From positions 285,416-349,415 of the forward strand of contig NZ_BMSK01000001.1 in the NCBI RefSeq assembly GCF_014649115.1: DNA of 64,000 nt, read 5' to 3'. Source of the stretch: Streptomyces eurythermus (GTDB lineage Bacteria; Actinomycetota; Actinomycetes; Streptomycetales; Streptomycetaceae). Positions 7,734-16,800 of this stretch are shown here, in pieces. A program made the position numbers and the translations under genes. Every line of letters begins with the position of its first letter. Within the stretch, counting starts at the first letter, position 1. Under the pieces are notes generated by a model, which worked only from the letters and a program-made list of their open reading frames with translations, was not told the origin of the DNA and did no database searches.

Positions 7734-8874
7734 GGGTGAGGACAAGCGGCTCGCCGCGGTCGTGGCGCTGGCTCAGGGCATGGCGGCGGCGCACACCCCT
7801 CGCGAGTGCTGGCAGGCCGCCGCCCTCGGCGCCTGTCACGCGCTGGACGGCAACTTCGCCGCGCTGTCGGTCTGGGAGCGCGAGCTGGGCCGGCTCCGGG
7901 TCCTCGTGAACGTGGGGGACCGGGCGGCGGACGAGGAGGAGTTCCCGGAGGCCGAGACCTATCCGGTGCACCAGTTCCCGGAGATCACCGAGTTCCTGCA
8001 CGAGCGGTGGGCCGGTGGCGGGGGACCCAACGCCTGGGTGGAGACCGTCGAGGGCGCCGCCGAGGGCAGCGCCGGGTACCTCCACCAGCGGGTCTCGGCC
8101 CTGCGCCGGCGGGGGCGCGGGTGCTGTGTCGTCGCCCCCGTCGTGCTGCACGGCCGGGCCTGGGGCGAGCTGTACGTGGCCCGCGCGGCCGGCGCGCCCG
8201 TGTTCGCGCGGGCCGACTCCGACTTCGCCACCGTGCTCGCCGCCGTCGTGGCCGCCGGTATCGCGCAGACCGAGCGGCTGGAGGAGGCCCGCCGGCTCGC
8301 GTTCACCGACGCCCTCACCGGCCTGGCCAACCGCCGGGCCGTGGACGTGTGCCTGGAGGAGGCCGTCGAGCGGCACCGCGCGGAGGGTGCGGTGGTCAGC
8401 CTGGTCGTCTGTGACCTCAACGGGCTCAAGCGGGTCAACGACACCCTCGGGCACGCCGTCGGCGACCGGCTGCTGGAGCGTTTCGGCTCGGTGCTGTCGC
8501 TGTGCGGGGCGATGGTGCCGGGCGCGCTGGTCGCGCGGCTCGGCGGGGACGAGTTCTGCCTGGTCGCGGTGGGGCCGCCCGCCGACGACGTGGTGAAGGC
8601 GGCGGACGAGCTGTGCCGCCGGGCCGGGGAGCTGGAGCCGGGGGAGGGGGTGGCGTGCGGGATCGCCTCGACCGCGGAGGCGATCGGCGAGGTGGGCGAC
8701 GCCCGGCGGCTGTTCCGGCTCGCGGACGCCGCCCAGTACCGGGCCAAGGCGCTGCGGCTGGACCGGCCGGTGGTGGCCGGCCGGGAGGGGCCCGGCGATC
8801 CGGTCGTCCGGCTGGCCGACGAGCCGCCGCCCTCGCGCGCCGAGCGGCGCCGGTTCCGTGGGCGGCGGCCGTGA
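7732..8874 (+). CDS. GAF-GGDEF diguanylate cyclase
   Basis: 380 residues. The N-terminal ~180 residues resemble a GAF sensor domain, followed by a GGDEF domain opening with LAFTDALTGLANRRA and with an intact GGDEF active site at residues 271-275. The RxxD inhibitory site normally five residues upstream is absent. No EAL or membrane segments are present, so it should be a soluble c-di-GMP synthase. In Streptomyces, c-di-GMP acts through BldD to hold back sporulation. Gene position and domain order match the protein called CdgE in S. coelicolor as I remember it; the symbol is left blank because that is from memory. The start overlaps an inverted repeat that may control translation. Confidence 0.88.
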   Translation: MGEDKRLAAVVALAQGMAAAHTPRECWQAAALGACHALDGNFAALSVWERELGRLRVLVNVGDRAADEEEFPEAETYPVHQFPEITEFLHERWAGGGGPNAWVETVEGAAEGSAGYLHQRVSALRRRGRGCCVVAPVVLHGRAWGELYVARAAGAPVFARADSDFATVLAAVVAAGIAQTERLEEARRLAFTDALTGLANRRAVDVCLEEAVERHRAEGAVVSLVVCDLNGLKRVNDTLGHAVGDRLLERFGSVLSLCGAMVPGALVARLGGDEFCLVAVGPPADDVVKAADELCRRAGELEPGEGVACGIASTAEAIGEVGDARRLFRLADAAQYRAKALRLDRPVVAGREGPGDPVVRLADEPPPSRAERRRFRGRRP

Positions 8875-8947
8875 ACGGGCGCCGCTGGTGAGGCGAAACC
8901 CACACTCCGAGGTAAGGGGTGACTCCGGTGCCCACTAGTGACACCAT

Positions 8948-8973
8948 CGCATTCAATGCGTACGCTCCTGAAT
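8948..8973 (+). promoter_or_regulatory. hutH promoter with palindromic operator candidate
   Basis: The perfect palindrome CGCATT-C-AATGCG (8948-8960) directly abuts TACGCT (8961-8966), a good -10 box, and the hutH ATG follows seven bases later at 8974. No Shine-Dalgarno is present, so the transcript is probably leaderless, and a repressor bound at the palindrome would block polymerase. This fits the known repressor control of Streptomyces hut genes; the identity of the protein is not inferred. Confidence 0.45.
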
Positions 8974-10518
8974 ATGGATATGCACACTGTGGTGGTGGGG
9001 ACGTCCGGGGTCACGGCGTCCGACGTTCTCGCCGTGGCGCGCGGCGGTGCCCGCATCGAGCTGTCGGCGGAGGCGGTGGCGGCCCTCGCGGCGGCCCGGG
9101 AGATCGTGGACGCGCTGGCGGCCAAGCCCGACCCGGTCTACGGCGTCTCCACCGGCTTCGGCGCCCTGGCGACCCGGCACATCAGCCCGGAGCTGCGCGC
9201 CCAGTTGCAGCGCAACATCGTCCGCTCGCACGCCGCCGGCATGGGTCCCCGGGTGGAGCGTGAGGTCGTACGGGCCCTGATGTTCCTGCGGCTGAAGACC
9301 GTCTGCTCCGGGCACACCGGGGTGCGGCCCGAGGTCGCGCAGACCATGGCCGACGTGCTGAACGCCGGGATCACCCCGGTCGTGCACGAGTACGGCTCCC
9401 TGGGCTGCTCCGGCGACCTGGCCCCGCTGTCCCACTGCGCGCTCACCCTCATGGGCGAAGGCGAGGCGGAGGGCCCCGACGGGCGCGTCCGGCCCGCGGG
9501 CGAGCTGCTCGCCGAGCACGGGATCCGGCCCGTCGAGCTGCGCGAGAAGGAGGGCCTCGCCCTGCTCAACGGCACCGACGGCATGCTCGGCATGCTGATC
9601 ATGGCCCTCGCCGACCTGGACACCCTCTACAAGTCCGCCGACGTCACCGCCGCCCTCACCCTGGAGGCGCTGCTCGGCAGCGACAAGGTCCTCGCGCCCG
9701 AGCTGCACGCCATCCGCCCGCACCCCGGGCAGGGCGCCAGCGCCGCCAACATGCTCGCCGTGCTGAAGGGCTCGGGGCTCACCGGGCACCACCAGGACGA
9801 CGCCCCGCGCGTCCAGGACGCCTACTCCGTGCGCTGCGCCCCGCAGGTCGCCGGCGCCGGACGCGACACGATGGCGCACGCCCGCCTGGTCGCCGACCGG
9901 GAGCTGGCCTCGGCCGTGGACAACCCGGTGGTGCTGCCCGACGGGCGGGTGGAGTCCAACGGCAACTTCCACGGCGCGCCGGTGGCCTATGTGCTGGACT
10001 TCCTCGCCATCGCCGCCGCCGACCTCGGCTCCATCGCCGAGCGCCGCACCGACCGGCTGCTGGACAAGAACCGCAGCCACGGCCTGCCGCCGTTCCTCGC
10101 CGACGACGCCGGCGTGGACTCCGGGCTGATGATCGCCCAGTACACGCAGGCCGCGCTGGTCAGCGAGCTGAAGCGGCTCGCCGTACCGGCCTCCGCGGAC
10201 TCCATCCCGTCCTCCGCCATGCAGGAGGACCACGTCTCCATGGGCTGGTCGGCCGCGCGCAAGCTGCGCACCGCCGTGGACAACCTCACCCGGGTCATCG
10301 CCATCGAGCTGTACGCGGCGACCCGCGCCATCGAGCTGCGCGAGGGACTCACCCCGGCGCCCGCCACGCAGGCCGTGATCGACGCCGTGCGCGCCGCAGG
10401 CGTGGAAGGCCCGGGCCCGGACCGGTTCCTGGCGCCCGACCTGGCCGCCGCCGACGCCTTCGTGCGCGGCGGCGAGCTGCTGGCGGCCGTGGAGAAGGTC
10501 ACCGGCCCGCTCCAGTGA
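8974..10518 (+). CDS. hutH: Histidine ammonia-lyase
   Basis: 514 residues; deaminates L-histidine to urocanate, the first step of histidine use. The prosthetic MIO group forms from the tripeptide in GSLGCSGDLAPLSHC, which here is Cys-Ser-Gly instead of the common Ala-Ser-Gly, as in other Streptomyces HutH proteins. The YGVSTGFGALA motif near the N-terminus and GNFHGAPVAY are further family signatures. The ATG at 8974 (MDMHTVVVGTSG) is chosen over an ATG at 8938 because it matches known HutH N-termini and lies seven bases after a -10 box. No other hut genes are in the window, consistent with the scattered hut pathway of Streptomyces. Confidence 0.96.
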   Translation: MDMHTVVVGTSGVTASDVLAVARGGARIELSAEAVAALAAAREIVDALAAKPDPVYGVSTGFGALATRHISPELRAQLQRNIVRSHAAGMGPRVEREVVRALMFLRLKTVCSGHTGVRPEVAQTMADVLNAGITPVVHEYGSLGCSGDLAPLSHCALTLMGEGEAEGPDGRVRPAGELLAEHGIRPVELREKEGLALLNGTDGMLGMLIMALADLDTLYKSADVTAALTLEALLGSDKVLAPELHAIRPHPGQGASAANMLAVLKGSGLTGHHQDDAPRVQDAYSVRCAPQVAGAGRDTMAHARLVADRELASAVDNPVVLPDGRVESNGNFHGAPVAYVLDFLAIAAADLGSIAERRTDRLLDKNRSHGLPPFLADDAGVDSGLMIAQYTQAALVSELKRLAVPASADSIPSSAMQEDHVSMGWSAARKLRTAVDNLTRVIAIELYAATRAIELREGLTPAPATQAVIDAVRAAGVEGPGPDRFLAPDLAAADAFVRGGELLAAVEKVTGPLQ

Positions 10519-10525
10519 CCGACGG

Positions 10526-10547
10526 CGGGGCCCCGGCCGGGGCCCCG
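10526..10547. terminator. Bidirectional hairpin between hutH and the convergent lipoprotein-like gene
   Basis: CGGGGCCCC-GGCC-GGGGCCCCG gives a 9-bp perfect stem with a four-base loop, eight bases after the hutH stop and 20 bases from the stop of the convergent gene. There is no U-tract, which is usual for Streptomyces terminators. Confidence 0.75.
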
Positions 10548-10566
10548 TCCCATGGGTGACGTTCCG

Positions 10567-11274
10567 TCACGAGAGCCTGGCGGCCTGCGCCTTCACGACC
10601 GGGGCGGAGACCGTGTAGGGCTTCTTGTTCATCATCGCGCCGATGTTGACCGTGGTGTACACCGCGAGGGTCCTGCCGTGCCGCACCACCTCGGAGTGCA
10701 GCGGCAGGGCGCCGTCCTCGCCGTCCTCGTCGGTCGCGGTGAAGGCCACCGACGCGTCACCCGTGCCGGAGGCCTTCTCCTCGGCGACCTTGGTGAACTT
10801 GCCTTTCTCGCCGTCCTGTTCGCCGGAGAACCCGCCCGCGCACGCCTTGACCGCGTCCTGGAGCGAGGTCAGGGCCCGCTCGGCGCCGTCCCCGTCGTAC
10901 GAGGCCGGGGTGACCACGGTGACGTCCAGGTTCATGGCCTTGGTGAACTCGTCCTTGAGGGCGCCCTCGGTCAGGTCCTCCGGGGAGCTGGGCGGGGCCG
11001 TGGGGGCCTTGTTCTCCTGCGTGGCCATGCGGCTGGTGTTCGCCGCCGGGGCGCCGGGCGCGATGCCGGTGAAGGCCTGGAGCACCGGCTCGCACTTGGC
11101 GTCGCAGGCCTTGACCTCGGAGCGGTCCGGGACGCCGCCCTCGACCGGTCCGACCTCGTGCCCGGGCACATCACCCTTGGCGATGATCAGCTTCTGCAGT
11201 TCCGCCGCGCTCAGCGTCTTCGCGGCCGGCTTCGCGGCGTCCTTGCCCGAGGTGTTCCCCGAGCCCTTGGTCAA
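10567..11274 (-). CDS. Lipoprotein-like protein lacking a signal peptide; possibly 5'-truncated
   Basis: 235 residues from a TTG at 11274. From about LSAAELQKLIIAKGD onward it resembles Streptomyces surface lipoproteins that start with a lipobox and a short linker, and two Cys residues (ACDAKCEP) may form a disulphide. No signal peptide or lipobox is present: reading upstream from the TTG gives Val, Cys and then TGA, which is the very stop codon of the upstream LAXTG gene. The two ORFs are thus in one frame separated by a single TGA. The TTG has no Shine-Dalgarno. The ORF may be a remnant fused by deletion, a read-through extension of the upstream protein, or a translationally coupled gene. 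Confidence 0.55.
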   Translation of the reverse strand: MTKGSGNTSGKDAAKPAAKTLSAAELQKLIIAKGDVPGHEVGPVEGGVPDRSEVKACDAKCEPVLQAFTGIAPGAPAANTSRMATQENKAPTAPPSSPEDLTEGALKDEFTKAMNLDVTVVTPASYDGDGAERALTSLQDAVKACAGGFSGEQDGEKGKFTKVAEEKASGTGDASVAFTATDEDGEDGALPLHSEVVRHGRTLAVYTTVNIGAMMNKKPYTVSAPVVKAQAARLS

Positions 11275-11280
11275 GACACA

Positions 11281-11637
11281 TCAAAAACCCATGCGCTCGC
11301 GACGCACCGAGTACACGACGAAACCGGCGCCCACCGCGAGGAACAGGCTCCCGCCGATGACGTACGGGGTGGTGTCGAAGGCGCCGGTGTCGGCCAGTTC
11401 GGCCTCCTCGGCCGCCCGGTCCGTGCCTGTGGCCGGCGCCCACACCGCTCTGACCTGCGCGACCTGTGTGACCTCTGTGGCCTCTGTGGCCTGTGTGACC
11501 CGGGCGGGCGTCGAGGCGGTCGCCGTCTCTCTCGCCGGGGTGTTCTGCGAGGCGTTCGCGGACGGGACGAACCACAGTGCGCACAGGAGGGTGCCCGCGG
11601 CGGTGGCGGTCAGCAACGGGCGGCGAGCGTAGGACAC
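11281..11637 (-). CDS. Secreted protein with LAXTG-type sortase signal
   Basis: 118 residues, GTG start. An N-terminal signal peptide (Arg-rich start, hydrophobic core, cleavage near ANA-SQ, about residue 29) is followed by a Thr/Val/Ala-rich low-complexity spacer. The C-terminus has all parts of a cell-wall sorting signal: LADTG, a ~20-residue hydrophobic helix, and a basic tail (VRRERMGF). Class E sortases of Streptomyces recognise LAXTG (established), so this short protein is a likely cell-wall-anchored substrate. The mature part is only about 50 residues, suggesting a stalk or chaplin-like surface role; no domain is recognised. Its TGA stop is in the same frame as the downstream ORF. Confidence 0.82.
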   Translation of the reverse strand: MSYARRPLLTATAAGTLLCALWFVPSANASQNTPARETATASTPARVTQATEATEVTQVAQVRAVWAPATGTDRAAEEAELADTGAFDTTPYVIGGSLFLAVGAGFVVYSVRRERMGF

Positions 11638-11746
11638 GGAATATCGATCCCCTTGTGACGCTGGCGAATTGGCCGTGTGGGGTGATGTTAGTGAAAGGCG
11701 CGGGTCACAGGAAAGTCACGGGAGGTTTCGACCGTACGCTCCCCTC

Positions 11747-12091
11747 ATGAGCACGGAAGAGACATCACGGTTTGTGCGGCTTCGGGTGGAGCTGGTGCTG
11801 GAGGTGCACGACGAGGACGAGGTGGCCAAGGCCGCGCTGCGCCGCCTCGCCGGGGACACCGGGCTGCCGGAGGCGGAGCGGGCGCACGCCGAGTCCGCTG
11901 TGACGGAAGACACCGCGGAGGCCCTGGCCTATCTCGTGGATCCGTTCGACCTGGTCAGCGAGGTGCCCGGGGTGGAGCTCCAGCAGGCGTCCTGGTCCAG
12001 CGAGCGCGTCGACTACGACCCCGATTCGCCCGAGTGGGACCTGGACGAGGATGATGGGGAGGACGACGAGGAAGAGGACGGCATCGGCTGA
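11747..12091 (+). CDS. Conserved small acidic protein of unknown function
   Basis: 114 residues from ATG 11747 (MSTEETSRFVRLRVEL). The N-terminal 85 residues look like a compact alpha/beta domain; the last 25 are almost all Asp and Glu. There is no signal peptide or membrane helix. TACGCT (11735-11740) ends six bases before the ATG and no Shine-Dalgarno is close, so the mRNA is probably leaderless. A longer reading from 11669 is rejected because it would place the promoter inside the gene. I do not recognise the family. A strong terminator follows. Confidence 0.75.
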   Translation: MSTEETSRFVRLRVELVLEVHDEDEVAKAALRRLAGDTGLPEAERAHAESAVTEDTAEALAYLVDPFDLVSEVPGVELQQASWSSERVDYDPDSPEWDLDEDDGEDDEEEDGIG

Positions 12092-12109
12092 GCGTCCCGG
12101 GGCACCCAT

Positions 12110-12139
12110 GGCCCCGGACGGCACCCGCCGTCCGGGGCC
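12110..12139 (+). terminator. Terminator after the small acidic protein gene
   Basis: GGCCCCGGACGG-CACCCG-CCGTCCGGGGCC forms a perfect 12-bp stem with a six-base loop followed by TTCGTCGT, 18 bases after the stop codon. Confidence 0.85.
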
Positions 12140-12324
12140 TTCGTCGTCCCAGGGGACGTACGGACCGGTGTCCGGCCCCACCCGTGACGAAGGAGCGCGC
12201 CACGGACGTGGGATGCCCCACAGATCCACGGGGCGGGAACGGGACGAACCGGCCGTAGCGTTGATGGTTCTTGACGGGGGACTCTCGGGGTTTTCGCGAC
12301 TCGGCAACGATGGAGAAGCTTGTG

Positions 12325-13575
12325 ATGACGGACAGTAAGCGGCGCGGACGCCTGGCGGCCGCTTCCGCTCTGCTCGGCGGTGTGCTGGTGCTCACGGCGT
12401 GTTCCGGCGGCGACGCCGACGCCTCCGGCAGCGGCAACGGCGACACCTCGCAGGCCAGCGTCGACGAGGCGGCGGCCAAGAAGTCCTCCGAGGCGCAGAT
12501 CACGATCACGCCGAAGGACGGCTCCGCCAACGCGTCGATCAACAACTCCGCCGCCGTGACGGTGAGCAAGGGCACGCTCACCGGCGTCACCATGACCACC
12601 CAGGACGGCAAGCCCGTCGCCGGGCAGCTGTCCGCCGACAACAAGAGCTGGAAGCCCAGCACCCCGCTGGAGCGGTCCACCACCTACAAGGTCGCCGCGG
12701 AGGCCAAGGACTCCGAGGGCCGCATAGCCCACGAGAACGCCTCCTTCACCACGGTCTCGCCGGCCAACAGTTTCATCGGCACCTTCACCCCGGACAACGG
12801 CTCCACGGTCGGTGTCGGCATGCCCGTGTCGATCAACTTCGACAAGGCGATCACCAATAAGGCGGCCGTGCAGAAGGGCATCACGGTCAGCTCCAGCAGC
12901 GGCCAGGAGGTCGCCTGCCACTGGTTCAACGCCAACCGCATGGACTGCCGTCCCGAGGACTACTGGAAGGAAGGCTCCACCGTCACCCTGAAGCTGGCGC
13001 TCGACGGCGTCCAGGGCGCGAGCGGCGTCTACGGCGTCCAGCAGAAGACGGTCACCTTCCACATCGGCCGCAACCAGGTCTCCTACGTCGACGCGCAGAC
13101 CAAGCAGATGAAGGTCACGCAGGACGGCAAGGTCGTCAAGACCATCCCGATCTCCGCCGGCTCCCCCGACAACAAGACGTACGAGGGGCGGATGGTGGTC
13201 TCGGAGAAGTTCAAGCAGACCCGCATGAACGGCGCCACGGTCGGCTTCACCGACGACGACGGCAAGGGCGAGTACGACATCAAGGACGTGCCGCACGCCA
13301 TGCGCCTGACCACCTCGGGCACCTTCATCCACGGCAACTACTGGGGCGCGCCGTCGGTGTTCGGCAGCGCGAACACCAGCCACGGCTGTGTCGGTCTGCG
13401 GGACGCGAAGGGCGCCAACGACCCGAGCACTCCGGCGGCCTGGTTCTACAACAACACGCTGATCGGTGACGTCGTGGTCGTCCAGAACACCGGCGACAAG
13501 ACGGTCTCGCCGGACAACGGCCTCAACGGCTGGAACATGGACTGGGCGCAGTGGAAGGCCGGTTCGGCCGTCTGA
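12325..13575 (+). CDS. L,D-transpeptidase lipoprotein with Ig-like domain
   Basis: 416 residues. The lipoprotein signal ends in VLTAC with Cys26 as the acylated residue. An Ig-like region (about residues 60-250) precedes a YkuD L,D-transpeptidase domain whose HGNYWG...SHGCVGLRD motif contains catalytic Cys355. The family makes 3-3 peptide cross-links in peptidoglycan and is exported and membrane-anchored. The ATG at 12325 is chosen over ATGs at 12310 and 12271 because GGAGAAG lies six bases before it and the lipoprotein signal then has a normal n-region (MTDSKRRGR). It is monocistronic between two strong terminators. Confidence 0.94.
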   Translation: MTDSKRRGRLAAASALLGGVLVLTACSGGDADASGSGNGDTSQASVDEAAAKKSSEAQITITPKDGSANASINNSAAVTVSKGTLTGVTMTTQDGKPVAGQLSADNKSWKPSTPLERSTTYKVAAEAKDSEGRIAHENASFTTVSPANSFIGTFTPDNGSTVGVGMPVSINFDKAITNKAAVQKGITVSSSSGQEVACHWFNANRMDCRPEDYWKEGSTVTLKLALDGVQGASGVYGVQQKTVTFHIGRNQVSYVDAQTKQMKVTQDGKVVKTIPISAGSPDNKTYEGRMVVSEKFKQTRMNGATVGFTDDDGKGEYDIKDVPHAMRLTTSGTFIHGNYWGAPSVFGSANTSHGCVGLRDAKGANDPSTPAAWFYNNTLIGDVVVVQNTGDKTVSPDNGLNGWNMDWAQWKAGSAV

Positions 13576-13595
13576 CGCTCCGTCATCACCTCGCG

Positions 13596-13623
13596 CGATG
13601 CCGCCCCTCCGGGGGCGGCATCG
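13596..13623 (+). terminator. Terminator of the L,D-transpeptidase gene
   Basis: CGATGCCGCCCC-TCCG-GGGGCGGCATCG forms a 12-bp perfect stem with a four-base loop, 20 bases after the stop codon and followed by TTCGTTG. Confidence 0.9.
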
Positions 13624-13860
13624 TTCGTTGACGGCGCATAACACCCTTTGGTTCCAAGGGACTTCGCGGTTCTGTAACGGTGTCCCGGACGGCACGTAAC
13701 AGTTTCCTGTCGTGCTTTCTCACCGTTCTCTCATCTCTTGAGTGCCTGATCGCCTCCCGGAATACTTCGATGCCCGGGAGGCCGACGCGCACCTGTGCGA
13801 GTCCGCCCCCGGCCGGGTGAACGGGGAATTCGCCCGGTACCTCATCTCCAGGGGGAGAAC

Positions 13861-16800
13861 TTGCGCGTACAAGTGAAAAGAGCGGCTGCGGCCACCGTGG
13901 CAACGGCCGCAGCGGTCGCCCTCGCAGCGGGAATGACCAGCCCCGCGTCGGCGAAGCCCGCCCGCACCTCGGCGGGCGCCTCCGCGCTCACCGCCAGGCA
14001 CCACGTCACCCTGATCACCGGTGACCGCGTCGCCCTCGACGCCAAGGGCCGGGTCGTCGGCCTGGAGCGGGCCAAGGGCCGCGAGCACATACCCTTCAAG
14101 GTCCGCAGGGCCGCCGGGCACACCCTTGTGATCCCCGCGGACGCGGCCCGCCTGGTGGCCTCCGGCACGCTGGACCGGCGTCTGTTCGACGTCACCGAGC
14201 TGGACAAGGCCCCCACCCGCAAGGCACAGAAGAACGGCCTGAAGGTCATCGTCGGCTACCGCGGCGGCGCGGGCGCCGCCAAGGCCGGGGTCCGCGACGC
14301 GGGCACCCTGCGCCGCAGCCTGACCGCCCTCAACGCGGACGCCGTGCAGATTCCGGCCGGGGACACCGCCGGGCTGTGGGACGCCGTCACCGACGGCGAC
14401 AGGACCGCCTCCGGCATCGCGCACGTCTGGCTCGACGGCGTCCGCGAGGCCAGCCTCGACAAGTCCGTGCCGCAGATCGGCGCCCCCACCGCGTGGAAGG
14501 CCGGTTACACCGGCAAGGGCGTCAAGGTCGCCGTCCTGGACACCGGCGTGGACACCCGGCACGTGGACCTGAAGGACCAGGTGATCGCCTCCCGGAACTT
14601 CACCGCCGCCGCCGACGCCACCGACCACTTCGGCCACGGCACGCACGTCGCCTCCATCGTGGCGGGCACCGGCGCCAAGTCGGGCGGCAAGTACAAGGGT
14701 GTGGCCCCGGACGCCAAGCTCCTCAACGGCAAGGTCCTGGACGACAGCGGCTTCGGCGACGACTCCGGCATCCTCGCCGGCATGGAGTGGGCGGCCGGCC
14801 AGGGCGCCGACGTCATCAACCTCAGCCTCGGCGGCTACGACACCCCCGGGATCGACCCGCTCGAGGCCGAGGTCAACAAGCTCTCCGCCGAGAAGGGCGT
14901 CCTGTTCGCGATCGCCGCGGGCAACGACGGCCCCCAGTCGGTCGGTTCGCCGGGCAGCGCGGACGCCGCGCTCACCGTCGGCGCCGTCGACGACAAGGAC
15001 AAGCTGGCGGACTTCTCCTCCACCGGCCCGCGCGTCGGCGACGGCGCCATCAAGCCGGACGTCACCGCGCCGGGCGTCGACATCACCGCCGCCGCGGCCG
15101 ACGGCAGCGTCATCGACGGGGAGGTCGGCCAGAAGCCCAAGGGCTACCTCACGATCTCCGGCACCTCGATGGCCACCCCGCATGTCGCGGGCGCCGCGGC
15201 CATCCTGAAGCAGCGGCACCCCGACTGGGGCTACGCCGAGCTGAAGGGCGCCCTGACCGGCTCCACCAAGGGCGGCAAGTACACCGCCTTCGAGCAGGGC
15301 TCGGGCCGTATCCAGGTCGACAAGGCCATCAACCAGTCGGTCGTCGCCGAACCGGTCTCGCTGAACTTCGGTGTGCAGCAGTGGCCGCACACCGACGACA
15401 CCCCGGTCACCAAGAAGCTGACGTACCGCAACCTCGGCGACAAGGACGTCACGCTCACCCTGGCGAGCACCGCCACCGGCCCCAAGGGCGCGGCGGCCCC
15501 GGCCGGCTTCTTCACGCTCGGCGCCAACCAGGTCACCGTCCCGGCGCACGGCACGGCCGCGGTCGACCTCACCGTGGACACCAGGCTCGGCGGCACCGTC
15601 GACGGCGCCTACTCCGCGTACGTCACGGCGACGGGCGGCGACGGCCAGACCGTCCGCACGGCCGCCGCGGTGCAGCGCGAGGTGGAGACCTACGACGTCA
15701 CGCTGAAGTTCATCGGCCGTGACGGCAAGCCGGCCCCGTACTACGAGGCCGACCTCACCGGCGTGGCGGGCCTGGCGGCCGGCACCTCGGTGAACCCCTA
15801 CGACAAGTCCGGCACGGTGAAGGTGCGCGCGCCCAAGGGCACGTACATCCTCGACACCACCGTCTACCGCGACCCGGACAACTCCGCCAAGGGCATCGAC
15901 TGGCTCGTGCAGCCGAAGCTGACCGTCGACAAGAAGCAGACGATCACCCTCGACGCGCGCAAGACCAAGCCGGTGGACATCACCGTCCCCGGTTCGGGCC
16001 TGAAGCCCGCGTTCGCCGCGCCGGGCTTCGGCATCACGGTCGGCGACAGCGAGTACCTCTACACGAGGTTCCTGGACTCGTACAAGAACTTCCGCACCGC
16101 CCACCTCGGCCCGCAGCCGCCCGCCGGCTCGCTGACCCAGCAGTGGGACGCCCACTGGACCAAGGGCGCGACCGAGGAGTACGCCGTCACCTCCGGCGGC
16201 CCGGTCAAGCAGCTCGCCACCGGCTACACCCGGCACTACAAGGCCGGCGAACTCGCCACGGTGAAGGTCCGGATGGGCGTGGCGGCCCGCGGCAAGACGG
16301 GCACCGTCGACGCCATGGGCTGGCTGCCCGGCAGCTCCGGCGCCTCCTCCATCAGCGTTCCGCAGAAGCTGCCCGGCACCCGCACCCTGCACCTGTCCAC
16401 CACGGGCGGTGTGCGCTGGGGGCTGGAGTTCGGCCAGCAGGGCGGGGACGACTACGACGCCGGGTACTCGCTCGGCGATTCCACCTTCAAGGGCGGCAAG
16501 ACCTACACCAAGACGGTCAACACCGCCGTCTTCGGCCCGCACCTGACCAAGGACACCGGTCTCTTCCGGGAGGGCGACGAGATCTTCGGCGCGCTGCCGC
16601 TGTTCGCCGACTCGGCCGGGCACGCCGGGTACTCGAGCTTCGCCTCGGCGAGCACCACCCTGTACCGCAACGGCACCAAGGTCGGCACCATCAAGGACCC
16701 GCTGTTCGGCGGCGAGACCTTCAAGGTCCCGGCCGGTGACGCGGCGTACAGGCTGACCACCTCGGTCACGCGGAAGGCCACGGTGTCCGAGGCCTCCACC

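Noticed and set aside
8938..8973. Upstream ATG for hutH
   Set aside because: It would place the palindrome and -10 box inside the gene and does not match HutH N-termini.
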